This document shows, piece after piece, positions 7,296-14,157 of a stretch of 64,000 nt of DNA. The notes below the pieces were generated by a model. It was not told where the DNA came from, did not search any database, and was given only the letters and a program-made list of their open reading frames with translations. Source of the stretch: an uncultured Eubacteriales bacterium (GTDB lineage Bacteria > Bacillota > Clostridia > Oscillospirales > CAG-272); assembly GCA_905205065.1 (NCBI GenBank), contig CAJLCI010000008.1, positions 15,440 to 79,439 on the forward strand, written 5' to 3'. Position 1 is the stretch's first letter, and the number at the start of each line of letters is the position of its first letter. Made by a program: the position numbers and the translations under genes.

Positions 7296-7961
7296 TTAAC
7301 CCCTTTCAGAATTAATATGTGACTTATTAGGATAAACACATTCATGAGTATCATACATACGCATAACAGAAACATGAGGAATATAAAAATGATAACGAGG
7401 TTCTTTTTCACCTATATAACGTCCATTATCATCATAGTTATCACCATCAAGAACTCTATAACGATTAATAAAACCACCCAAAAACTTACGACACTCATAA
7501 TTATAAGTGCATTGTTCTCTAATTCCTTTAGTAACACGGGTAAACCGCTGAGAAGTACCCAAAATAACACGCCTATTTTTTCTATTTTGACTCCAAACAG
7601 TCAAATCAGTAACAGGCATTTTAGCACTTTCAAGAGAACTATAAAGAGTCTGTATTTCATCTATAATAAAAATAAGACCTTTAGAACCATTATTATATAA
7701 TTTAAAGTCTTGTATACCACGATAAGGAAAACAAGGAACACCAAAAACACTAATATTAGAAATTACAATAGCATCCGGAAATTCAACATGCATTTGTTTG
7801 ACAGCTTCCATTAATAACAAAGTTTTACCAGAACCTTGTGAACCGGAAAAAATCCAAATGCCTTGATAACAAAAATCTTTCTTCTTTCCGGAATATAAAC
7901 GCTCACGCATAGCGTCAGGCAAACCCTTTAAATTTAAATCGGGAATAAATTGTTCAGACAT
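7296..7961 (-). CDS. zot: Zot/pI-like phage assembly ATPase
   Basis: Inner-membrane assembly motor of filamentous phages, which extrudes the ssDNA genome while coat proteins are added. The Walker A motif is GSQGSGKT (about residues 40-47) and the Walker B is LIFIIDEIQ, followed by the Zot-type SQNRKNRRVILGTSQRF stretch. At 221 residues it is shorter than typical Zot/pI proteins (about 350) and lacks the usual C-terminal membrane helix and outer domain. ATG 7961 follows GGAGG closely. Its presence is the strongest single sign that the element is an inovirus. Confidence 0.85.
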   Translation of the reverse strand: MSEQFIPDLNLKGLPDAMRERLYSGKKKDFCYQGIWIFSGSQGSGKTLLLMEAVKQMHVEFPDAIVISNISVFGVPCFPYRGIQDFKLYNNGSKGLIFIIDEIQTLYSSLESAKMPVTDLTVWSQNRKNRRVILGTSQRFTRVTKGIREQCTYNYECRKFLGGFINRYRVLDGDNYDDNGRYIGEKEPRYHFYIPHVSVMRMYDTHECVYPNKSHINSERG

Positions 7962-7975
7962 ATATACCTCCGAAA

Positions 7976-7997
7976 ATGGGGGGAATTATCCCCCCAT
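7976..7997 (-). terminator. Hairpin between coat and Zot genes (attenuator)
   Basis: ATGGGGGG (7976-7983) pairs with CCCCCCAT (7990-7997) around a 6-base loop. It stands between the major coat gene and the Zot gene with only a weak T-run. Ff phages also terminate most transcripts just after the major coat gene, giving high coat and low assembly protein levels; the same role is inferred. Confidence 0.55.
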
Positions 7998-8000
7998 AAC

Positions 8001-8294
8001 TCAACCGCCTCTTTTTAAAGCGCCTTTAGCCTTCTTGTAAATCCAACGAAAAGCAAACCACGCAAGAACAAGAGGAACAGCAATACCAAGACCGGCAGCA
8101 ACAACAAGCATAAGATTAGAAGCAGAAAAATCAGTAAGAGAACCGGTAATAGAAGTAATAGAAGAAGTCAAGCTAGACTGACCGGTCTCTGCCGCAAAGC
8201 AACCAACAGCACCCAAAGCAAAAGTCAAAGCAGCAGTAACAGACATTGCAAGTCTTTTCTTTGATTTTGTGAAAAATTCTTTAATCTTTCCCAT
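8001..8294 (-). CDS. Major coat protein precursor (pVIII-like)
   Basis: Capsid subunit that covers the phage DNA in thousands of copies. The 97-residue precursor has a basic start (KIKEFFTKSKKR), a hydrophobic signal segment and a cleavage site after VGCFA (about residue 34). The mature part of about 63 residues has a polar amphipathic half rich in Ser/Thr, one membrane helix (LMLVVAAGLGIAVPLVLAW), then a basic tail (YKKAKGALKRGG) that would face the DNA. This is the standard pVIII plan. ATG 8294 is preceded by AAAGGTG. Confidence 0.8.
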   Translation of the reverse strand: MGKIKEFFTKSKKRLAMSVTAALTFALGAVGCFAAETGQSSLTSSITSITGSLTDFSASNLMLVVAAGLGIAVPLVLAWFAFRWIYKKAKGALKRGG

Positions 8295-8299
8295 TTTCT

Positions 8300-8548
8300 T
8301 TACACCTTTCTTTTTATATTTTTTATGAAAAGCTGGCCATTAAATGAGCCAAACTCAACATCAACATTATCACCAGGCATAATATCAGAATATTCTGATA
8401 TATCACCCTTAGGACAAAAACGAGTAACTGGACGAATACCAGAGCCACAATCAGACAAATCCTCACCAAGATAATACATTGCACCAGGTGTTACAACACC
8501 ATCATTAGTGGGCTTACGTAAATAAGTCTCATAACCAATAACATACAT
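8300..8548 (-). CDS. Putative phage ssDNA-binding protein (pV-like)
   Basis: Small protein of 82 residues, mostly predicted beta strands with Gly turns (GYETYLRKP, GDNVDVEFGSFNGQLFIKNI) and a basic C-terminus (KNIKRKV). It lies between rep and the coat gene, the position of gene V in Ff phages, whose product coats new single strands and represses translation. ATG 8548 follows AAAGGAG. The role rests on position, size and fold type, not on a recognised motif. Confidence 0.55.
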   Translation of the reverse strand: MYVIGYETYLRKPTNDGVVTPGAMYYLGEDLSDCGSGIRPVTRFCPKGDISEYSDIMPGDNVDVEFGSFNGQLFIKNIKRKV

Positions 8549-8564
8549 AACAAATTCTCCTTTA

Positions 8565-8747
8565 TTATTTATTTAAATTAAAAATTTGATTGGAAGCATT
8601 AACTATTAAATATTGATATTGTGTTAAAGTAGAAAGAAGCGAATCAGAATTACATGATGAAAGAACATCACGAAGAACCAAAGATATATTACCAGAAGTA
8701 GTATCTACCAAATCTAATATGTTCCCTAAATTATGTAAAATTTGCAT
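8565..8747 (-). pseudogene. Detached C-terminal part of phage rep
   Basis: A 60-codon frame beginning at a chance ATG in host DNA (8747). After ILHNLG, encoded by the right copy of the direct repeat, it reads NILDLVDTTSGNISL and ends at FNLNK. The left repeat inside rep encodes the same ILHNLG in the same frame. Joining the two repeats fuses this piece to the end of rep, so it is most likely the displaced C-terminus of Rep, not a separate gene. Confidence 0.7.
8722..8742 (+). repeat. Right copy of 21-bp direct repeat (att candidate)
   Basis: Identical to 4544-4564 and marks the right boundary of the element. Unlike the left copy it forms one arm of a larger palindrome (8726-8761). Confidence 0.8.
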
Positions 8748-8761
8748 TTTACATAATTTAG
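8726..8761. repeat. 16-bp palindrome at the right phage boundary
   Basis: CTAAATTATGTAAAAT (8726-8741) and its perfect complement (8746-8761) surround the spacer TTGC. The right arm is host DNA, so the undisturbed host site would carry the complete palindrome. This suggests the phage targets a symmetric recombinase site or an AT-rich terminator hairpin. Confidence 0.7.
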
Positions 8762-8912
8762 TTTATTAAAAAATGGGAATTAGAATATTAAATAATTTAT
8801 TCCCGTGCGATATTCATATATCGGAATACAGTTGATACTTATTCCATATACTTGTACTAATAAGCACCATAATAAATCAATTATACAAAAAATAAAGGCG
8901 GTGAAATTAGTT

Positions 8913-9347
8913 TTGAAAAAAACAATTTTAAGCTCTGTTTACGCAACTGTAATTTCATTAGTGATATCTTTTATAATTATGTTAGTTGCCGCGCTTGTCG
9001 CTGTAAAGCTTGAAGACCCTTCTTCTGTTACAGATATTTCTGCAATTATTGCTTTAATCAGCGGTGCATTGTTCTGCGGAATAATATGCTCGGTTATGTC
9101 AGGCGGCAATACAGTATCTGCTGCTATTTCGGGTTGCATGTACATATGCTTTATTCTTTTAATATCGTTGATTATTGCAGGTTTAGGCGGTCCTTTTGAT
9201 GATCCGTCGGGATTTGGAAAAAAATTCATATTAATTGCGGTTTCATTTTTGACAGTAATTATTGGCTCATTTATAAGTAAAAAACGCAAGCATAAAAAAC
9301 GTTCTGCCGCTTCCCTTCGCGCTGAAATGCTGAAAAGGAAAAGATGA
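8913..9347 (+). CDS. TIGR04086-like four-helix membrane protein
   Basis: About 144 residues from TTG 8913, which follows AAAGGCGGTG; the longer frame from 8805 lacks a ribosome-binding site. Four hydrophobic segments are visible (about residues 9-31, 42-60, 72-94 and 106-123), and the C-terminus is strongly basic (KKRKHKKRSAASLRAEMLKR), facing the cytoplasm. Length and topology resemble the clostridial TIGR04086 membrane family of unknown function. It is the first host gene right of the phage and ends at a bidirectional terminator. Confidence 0.65.
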   Translation: MKKTILSSVYATVISLVISFIIMLVAALVAVKLEDPSSVTDISAIIALISGALFCGIICSVMSGGNTVSAAISGCMYICFILLISLIIAGLGGPFDDPSGFGKKFILIAVSFLTVIIGSFISKKRKHKKRSAASLRAEMLKRKR

Positions 9348-9417
9348 GTTAATATTAAAGTTAATATTAATTAGATGGGTTAATATTAATTAAGGGAGCA
9401 TTTTATATACTATAATA

Positions 9418-9456
9418 AAAAAACACAGTCTGTATTTTTTTAAGACTGTGTTTTTT
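9418..9456. terminator. Bidirectional terminator
   Basis: AAAAAACACAGTCT (9418-9431) pairs with AGACTGTGTTTTTT (9443-9456). A-run and T-run flank the stem, so it serves both the plus-strand membrane protein and the minus-strand gene ending at 9455. A pair of direct repeats of TTAATATTAATTA lies just upstream (9357-9391). Confidence 0.8.
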
Positions 9457-10027
9457 AATAATATCTTGATGTAACAATCTTTTTCATTTTACGCAGCGAA
9501 TCTATTAACTCTAAAATAATATTCATCTTACTTTCAAAGCTGATAGTACTTCCTGGCTTTTGATGGGCTTCGTTAATTGCTTGACCTATAAAAAAATTAA
9601 TTTTTTTTGAATCATCAAAAAGCATACGGCAAATTTTTGATACAGAATCCGAATATTGCATGGAACGAAAAAGAACGTCGCCGTTGTTTATAAAAAGTCT
9701 TGCTCGCTCGAGTACCATTCCAAGCGTAATTACTCCTTCTGTGACAATATCAACCCCTTCAATTTGACCTGACGGGGGTATTTTGCAGTCGAAGTAATTC
9801 AAATCTACTATAAGCTCTGTTCCAAGGTATTTTGAGGCTAATATTGCAGTCGTTCCTCCGCAAATTATATGTTTTCCTTCCGAAGAAAAAAACTCTGACA
9901 TCATGCTGTTGATAACATTATTATTTGACGGAGGGCCAACCATTATATTGACAATAAAACAATCATCCGGACTGCATTCCGGATAATTGCTTTCATATGT
10001 AACTCCGATATTATCAGATAAATTCAA
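9455..10027 (-). CDS. Orphan C-terminal domain of hydrogenase-cluster SpoIIE-family phosphatase
   Basis: The 190 residues match the C-terminal half of SpoIIE-family phosphatases encoded beside [FeFe]-hydrogenase genes in Clostridia: GKHIICGGTTAILASKYLG, QIEGVDIVTEGVITLG and FFIGQAINEAHQKPG. The N-terminal PP2C catalytic domain expected before it is absent. Only 37 bases separate this gene from the [2Fe-2S] gene upstream, so there is no room for it. The start is TTG 10027 after AAGGGG. It may be a deletion remnant still in frame, or a genuine stand-alone domain acting with the adjacent redox protein. Function is unknown. Confidence 0.65.
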   Translation of the reverse strand: MNLSDNIGVTYESNYPECSPDDCFIVNIMVGPPSNNNVINSMMSEFFSSEGKHIICGGTTAILASKYLGTELIVDLNYFDCKIPPSGQIEGVDIVTEGVITLGMVLERARLFINNGDVLFRSMQYSDSVSKICRMLFDDSKKINFFIGQAINEAHQKPGSTISFESKMNIILELIDSLRKMKKIVTSRYY

Positions 10028-10064
10028 AAAATAATTCCCCTTATTATTCTTTCATTTTTGGAGA

Positions 10065-10310
10065 TCAATTTAATACTTTTTTAAGAATATTATTCTCAAA
10101 AAATTTTGTTGTTTCTTCGGGAATTACGGAAAAAATTTCACCGTCAACCGAGACACAAACATCGTTTTGACAATTTCCCATACAAAAAGTACCGGAAAGT
10201 TCTATACGGTCATCAAGATCGTATTTTTCAATAAGCTTTTTTATGCAGCTTACAACCTGATGCGAACCTTTGAGATGGCATGAACTGCCTATGCATACTA
10301 CAACTTTCAT
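10065..10310 (-). CDS. Thioredoxin-like [2Fe-2S] ferredoxin (NuoE-like)
   Basis: Small electron carrier of 81 residues. The cluster ligands are in CIGSSCHLKGS and CMGNCQNDVCVSVDG, the C-x4-C ... C-x3-C pattern of the NuoE/HydC [2Fe-2S] fold. The start is ATG 10310 (KVVVCIGSS); a longer in-frame start at 10400 has no ribosome-binding site. In other Clostridia the same small protein opens the operon that contains the SpoIIE-like phosphatase and the [FeFe]-hydrogenase. Here only the phosphatase remnant follows. Confidence 0.8.
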   Translation of the reverse strand: MKVVVCIGSSCHLKGSHQVVSCIKKLIEKYDLDDRIELSGTFCMGNCQNDVCVSVDGEIFSVIPEETTKFFENNILKKVLN

Positions 10311-10477
10311 AATGCGGTAATAATTTCCCTTCTTTCCCGGAAAACCGGCTTTTTTAATAGGGCCAAAAGCCCGTTGATAATTAAATTCATATAACTGCAA
10401 AGCGATGAGAAAAGCAAATAGCTTTTACGAGAACAAAACAGTATAAAACTTATTTCTTTGTCATTACACATTATATT

Positions 10478-10502
10478 CCTGTCTCACGTAAAATGAGACA
10501 GG
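10478..10502 (-). terminator. Terminator-like hairpin after the C4 cluster
   Basis: CCTGTCTCA (10478-10486) pairs perfectly with TGAGACAGG (10494-10502). It lies about 10 bases beyond the stop of the exchanger gene and probably ends the long minus-strand Hdr-Flox-Frd transcript, although the T-run is weak. Confidence 0.55.
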
Positions 10503-10511
10503 AAGTCATTT

Positions 10512-11747
10512 TCAGAATAATAATATCAAAAATTGTGATAAAAGCACAACCGATATTAAGGCTATAGGATATGTCGCGGCATATGCTGCAGCCACATTTT
10601 CTGTACCTGCAACATTTATAAGTGTACCGAGCGCAGGCGTGCTTGTCATTCCTCCGGTTATGGAGCCCAGATTATTAAGAAGACTGAGCTTTAGTACGTA
10701 TTTAGCAAAGATATAGCCGATAATCATCGGAATTATTGTCATTACTACTCCGTAAATAAAGTATATTGGCTGGAAGTTTTCAATGAAACTTGCACCTCCG
10801 GCTACTCCTGCACCTATCAGGAACAGCATAAGTCCAAGTTCCCTGAATACTTTTAGCGTTGATTCAACAGGCATAAGATTTATTTTTCCGCATTTTCCAA
10901 AATGACCGAATAAAAGTGAAATAAGCAGGCATCCTCCTGTTGTTGTAAGTGAAAATGTTGTTCCGGATAAGCCGTTAGATGAAAGAGGAATTTTTATCAT
11001 TCCAACAAAAATACCTATAATAGCCGCAAGTGCAAAAACCATTATTCCGAACGGATCAATATCTATTAGTTTTTGCGCGCTTTTTTTCTTTTTACTTGAA
11101 CCGTCGTCAGCGACTATAAGTTTTCTGCGCTCTTCTTCCATATTTGCTTTTGTAAGCTTAGGAATAAGCTGTACAAAAAGCACTACGCCAATTACTCCGA
11201 AAATATATGCGATGCCGTGTCCGACAGATACTACATCTTCATATACTGAGGCAACGGTGGCTTTTGCCGCTGAAAATGCGGGCGTTGACGTAAGAGACCC
11301 TGATAAAAGTCCTACTATCATAGCGGTGAATCTGTCGAAGTCTGTTTCTCCTCCTAATGTTCTTCCGAACATTATGCACCCGATTGCAGAGAGTCCTCCC
11401 GCAATTATAATTATAAGTCCGAGACATACATAAGATTTAAAATTTTTCTTCATGTTGCTGAAAAATTTTGGACCCGCTATAAAACCGACAGATGTTACAA
11501 AAAGAATCAATCCCATATTTTCTATAATCTTTAACGCATTTTTTGTATAATCGACAAGCTGTGCATCAAGTTGATTGTAGAACAGACATCCATATACAAG
11601 AGCTACTATGAAAACGCCGGCTGTACCGAGAGAGACTCCCTTTATTGTTATACGTCCTAAAGCATATCCTACCGCGGAAATTGCAAATACGCTGAAAATC
11701 AGAAATGTAATTCCAGTGACAGGAATTACTCCTCCAAACAAAGACAT
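10512..11747 (-). CDS. AspT/YidE-family exchanger, probable dicarboxylate transporter
   Basis: Membrane protein of 411 residues with about 10-12 helices. It has the twin signature of the Asp-Al exchanger family: GSLTSTPAFSAA in the first half and GGMTSTPALGTL in the second. The central loop is short and basic (GSSKKKKSAQ) and lacks the paired RCK-C domains found in AspT itself. It closes the operon after frdA with 14 bases between them. An exchange of a C4-dicarboxylate (fumarate, malate, succinate or aspartate) would suit the pathway, but substrate is inference. A GGAG ribosome-binding site precedes ATG 11747. Confidence 0.8.
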   Translation of the reverse strand: MSLFGGVIPVTGITFLIFSVFAISAVGYALGRITIKGVSLGTAGVFIVALVYGCLFYNQLDAQLVDYTKNALKIIENMGLILFVTSVGFIAGPKFFSNMKKNFKSYVCLGLIIIIAGGLSAIGCIMFGRTLGGETDFDRFTAMIVGLLSGSLTSTPAFSAAKATVASVYEDVVSVGHGIAYIFGVIGVVLFVQLIPKLTKANMEEERRKLIVADDGSSKKKKSAQKLIDIDPFGIMVFALAAIIGIFVGMIKIPLSSNGLSGTTFSLTTTGGCLLISLLFGHFGKCGKINLMPVESTLKVFRELGLMLFLIGAGVAGGASFIENFQPIYFIYGVVMTIIPMIIGYIFAKYVLKLSLLNNLGSITGGMTSTPALGTLINVAGTENVAAAYAATYPIALISVVLLSQFLILLF

Positions 11748-11761
11748 TTAGTCAACTCCAA

Positions 11762-13363
11762 TCATTTCGTAGTTTTGCGGGCATAATTCGGAAGCAATTT
11801 GGGAGAAACAGTATCTGTCTTGATGCCAGCTGCTGCCATCTCTGCCGCAAAATGATCGATATGCTCAAGTGTAAGTTTTCCGGTTTTAATATTCTTGGAA
11901 CGAACTGCTGCCTGTTTTCCGGCATTGCGTCCGAAGACTATAATGTCAAGAAGCGAGTTGCCCATAAGACGATTTCTGCCGTGAATACCGCCAACGGCTT
12001 CTCCGGCAACGAAAAGATTCTGAACTCCGGATTCTCCGTTGTCCGAAATATCTATACCGCCGTTCTGATAGTGAAGAGTCGGATACACAAGAATAGGCTC
12101 GCGCCGAATATCAATGCCGTATTTTCCGAACATGCGAAGCATTGCCGGAATTCGGCTTTCAATAGTTCCCTCTCCGTTTTTCAGCTCAATCATCGGCGTA
12201 TCAAGCCAGACTCCAACACCTGAAGCGGTATGAATTCCCTTTTCTCTTGAACTGCATTCGCGGATAATTGATGCAGCCGAAACATCGCGAGTTTCCAGAG
12301 GATGCATAAATACTTCACCGTCAGAGTTGATAAGCTTTGCACCAAGCGAGCGTACTTTTTCGGTAACAAGAGCTCCGAAAATCTGTTCAGGATAAGCGGC
12401 GCCTGTAGGATGATACTGAAGTGTATCTGCGTAAAGAAGCTTTGCTCCTGCTCTGTAAGCAAGCACAAGTCCGTCCGCGGTAGCGCCATAATGATTAGAC
12501 GTAGGAAATCCCTGATAATGAAGTCTTCCAGCACCCCCCGTAGCAATAATTACTGTTTTTGCTTTAGCTACGAGAAGTTCATCGGTTTCCATATTCAATA
12601 GGACCGCACCGGACGCCCGTCCGTTTTCATCAAGAATAAGTTCAATTGCCGCCGTAAAATCAACAACGGGAATCTGACGGTTAAGCACTTCGTCGCGAAG
12701 CGTTCTCATGATTTCAGCCCCGGAATAGTCCTTCGCGGCATGCATTCTCTTTCGGGACGTTCCTCCGCCATGGGTTGTAATCATGGTTCCGTCGGGCATT
12801 TTATCAAACTCGACACCGAGATTACTGAGCCATTCGATCGCTTCTGGAGCTTCGCTGACAAGCTTGCGGAGAAGTTCCGGCTTAGCTGCAAAATGACCTC
12901 CGCCAAATGCGTCAAGATAATGCTGCGCGGGAGAGTCATTTTCCTTATCGGCGGCTTGAATTCCGCCTTCCGCCATCATAGTATTAGCATCTCCGATGCG
13001 CAGCTTGGTAACAACCATAACTTTTGCGCCTGCGTTATCTGCTTCAATTGCGGCGGAAGCTCCTGCTCCTCCTCCTCCGATTATAAGCACATCAACGTCA
13101 TAAACCGGATTCTCCAAATTCGGTTTATAATCCTTAAGGCGGCTGTTCGCCTGAAGAAGCTCGGCGAGCTCCTTCGGAACCTTTTCGCCCTTGTTCGGTC
13201 CGATTTTGAGTTCGGCAAATTCGCCTTTCTTATAGTCAGGATGATATTCTGAAAGGAGAGCTTCCTTTTCGTCGGCTGTCATTCTTCTCGGCTCAAGCGC
13301 AGCATTGGCAGCACGGTTAGCTTCAACTTTTTTTATAGATTCAAGCATTTCTTCATTGTACAT
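11762..13363 (-). CDS. frdA: Fumarate reductase / succinate dehydrogenase flavoprotein subunit
   Basis: Catalytic FAD subunit that reduces fumarate to succinate, or the reverse. An N-terminal extension of about 85 residues precedes the FAD-binding motif VLIIGGGGAGASAAIEA. The active-site region includes the substrate-binding THGGGTSRKRMHA and the HPTG motif in LQYHPTGAAYP, then RRE in DIRREPILVYPT and NLFVAGEAVGGIHGRNRLMG near the C-terminus. At 533 residues it is of the soluble, methanogen-TfrA-like or aspartate-oxidase-like size. It is the partner of frdB (14 bases apart). No membrane-anchor subunits are encoded nearby, which points to a cytoplasmic enzyme fed by the Hdr-Flox complex. Confidence 0.9.
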   Translation of the reverse strand: MYNEEMLESIKKVEANRAANAALEPRRMTADEKEALLSEYHPDYKKGEFAELKIGPNKGEKVPKELAELLQANSRLKDYKPNLENPVYDVDVLIIGGGGAGASAAIEADNAGAKVMVVTKLRIGDANTMMAEGGIQAADKENDSPAQHYLDAFGGGHFAAKPELLRKLVSEAPEAIEWLSNLGVEFDKMPDGTMITTHGGGTSRKRMHAAKDYSGAEIMRTLRDEVLNRQIPVVDFTAAIELILDENGRASGAVLLNMETDELLVAKAKTVIIATGGAGRLHYQGFPTSNHYGATADGLVLAYRAGAKLLYADTLQYHPTGAAYPEQIFGALVTEKVRSLGAKLINSDGEVFMHPLETRDVSAASIIRECSSREKGIHTASGVGVWLDTPMIELKNGEGTIESRIPAMLRMFGKYGIDIRREPILVYPTLHYQNGGIDISDNGESGVQNLFVAGEAVGGIHGRNRLMGNSLLDIIVFGRNAGKQAAVRSKNIKTGKLTLEHIDHFAAEMAAAGIKTDTVSPKLLPNYARKTTK

Positions 13364-13377
13364 CGGTTCACCCTCCC

Positions 13378-14052
13378 TTATTTCTCTATTTCTCTGTTGT
13401 TATAGAGTTCTTTCATCTCTTCGATAGGTTTTTGCATCAGATTTTGCAGTAATTCCTCGAAGCTTCCATCCTTGATTTCTTTTACGCGATTTTCAAGATG
13501 TTCGCATTTCGGAGCGAGATATTTTCCGTTCAGTCTCCGCGCAAGCATCGCAACCTGAGGATGTGAGATTCCGGCAGGACAGCGGGATGAACATACTCCG
13601 CACATTACGCAGTCAAAGGATTCTTCTGCGCACTTCTCGTATTCTCCACGCTGCGCATAAGCTATGTACTGCATAACATTAAGCCCCTGAGTACAGCTTT
13701 TGGTGCAGGCGTTGCATCCTATGCAGGCATATATCTCCGGATACAGCTGCATCATTATCTGCTCTGTGGGTTTGATTTTTTCAATGTCATAAATCTGTTT
13801 GACAAGCGGAAAGAAAGGAAGTGTCGCAATATACATGCCTTCTTCAACTTGAGTCTGACATGCGAGACATACCTGAAGTTCCTGTTTGCCCTTGATTCTG
13901 TAGATTGTAGCGCACGCGCCGCAAAAACCATTGCGGCATCCGCAGCCGCGTTTAAGCTGATATCCGGCGTATTCCATTGCGGTCATAATTGTGAGGCTTG
14001 CCGGTACTGAATATTGCTTGCCGAACAAATAAATATTAACCATATTTTCCAT
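13378..14052 (-). CDS. frdB: Fumarate reductase iron-sulfur subunit
   Basis: Electron-transfer subunit of about 224 residues. The N-terminal plant-type [2Fe-2S] domain has ligands in CGCRNGFCGAC and LQVCLAC. The C-terminal domain has two clusters, CIGCNACTKSC and CVMCGVCSSRCPAG, both of the four-cysteine [4Fe-4S] type and not the usual [3Fe-4S] plus [4Fe-4S] arrangement. It lacks the CCG (HdrB-like) domain of methanogen TfrB; a separate HdrB is encoded upstream instead. The chosen start, ATG 14052, lies after AGGGGA, which is part of a hairpin (14065-14084). Confidence 0.88.
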   Translation of the reverse strand: MENMVNIYLFGKQYSVPASLTIMTAMEYAGYQLKRGCGCRNGFCGACATIYRIKGKQELQVCLACQTQVEEGMYIATLPFFPLVKQIYDIEKIKPTEQIMMQLYPEIYACIGCNACTKSCTQGLNVMQYIAYAQRGEYEKCAEESFDCVMCGVCSSRCPAGISHPQVAMLARRLNGKYLAPKCEHLENRVKEIKDGSFEELLQNLMQKPIEEMKELYNNREIEK

Positions 14053-14064
14053 ATTGATTTCCAT

Positions 14065-14084
14065 CCCCTGCAACCAGGCAGGGG
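14065..14084 (-). promoter_or_regulatory. Hairpin covering the frdB ribosome-binding site
   Basis: CCCCTGC and GCAGGGG pair around a 6-base loop. On the mRNA the 3' arm contains the AGGGG that positions the frdB start. Folding would block translation of frdB, and perhaps of the coupled frdA, relative to the upstream flox genes. Confidence 0.5.
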
Positions 14085-14157
14085 TATTTCCTTTCTCACG
14101 GATTTTAACTTGCGGATTTTAAATCCAATAAAGAGGTTTCGGTCTCTTCGGTATTAA

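Larger units (their letters stand above)
4544..8742 (-). mobile_element. Integrated filamentous phage (inovirus-like provirus)
   Basis: This is a 4.2-kb element with a noticeably lower GC content than its flanks and all genes on the minus strand. In the order of the circular form it holds a HUH replication protein, an 82-residue ssDNA-binding-like protein, a signal-peptide-bearing single-helix coat protein, a Zot/pI-like ATPase, a 36-residue membrane peptide, a C-tail-anchored protein, a pIII-like adsorption protein, a pVI-like membrane protein, and a hairpin-rich non-coding region. The Zot ATPase next to a short coat protein is the diagnostic inovirus combination. A 21-bp direct repeat bounds it and no integrase is encoded, so host Xer recombinases are the likely integration machinery. 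No secretin gene is present, as expected for a host without an outer membrane. Confidence 0.85.

Noticed and set aside
8565..8747. Independent small phage gene
   Set aside because: Its first codons are the att repeat and host DNA; it is better explained as the C-terminus of rep cut off by integration.
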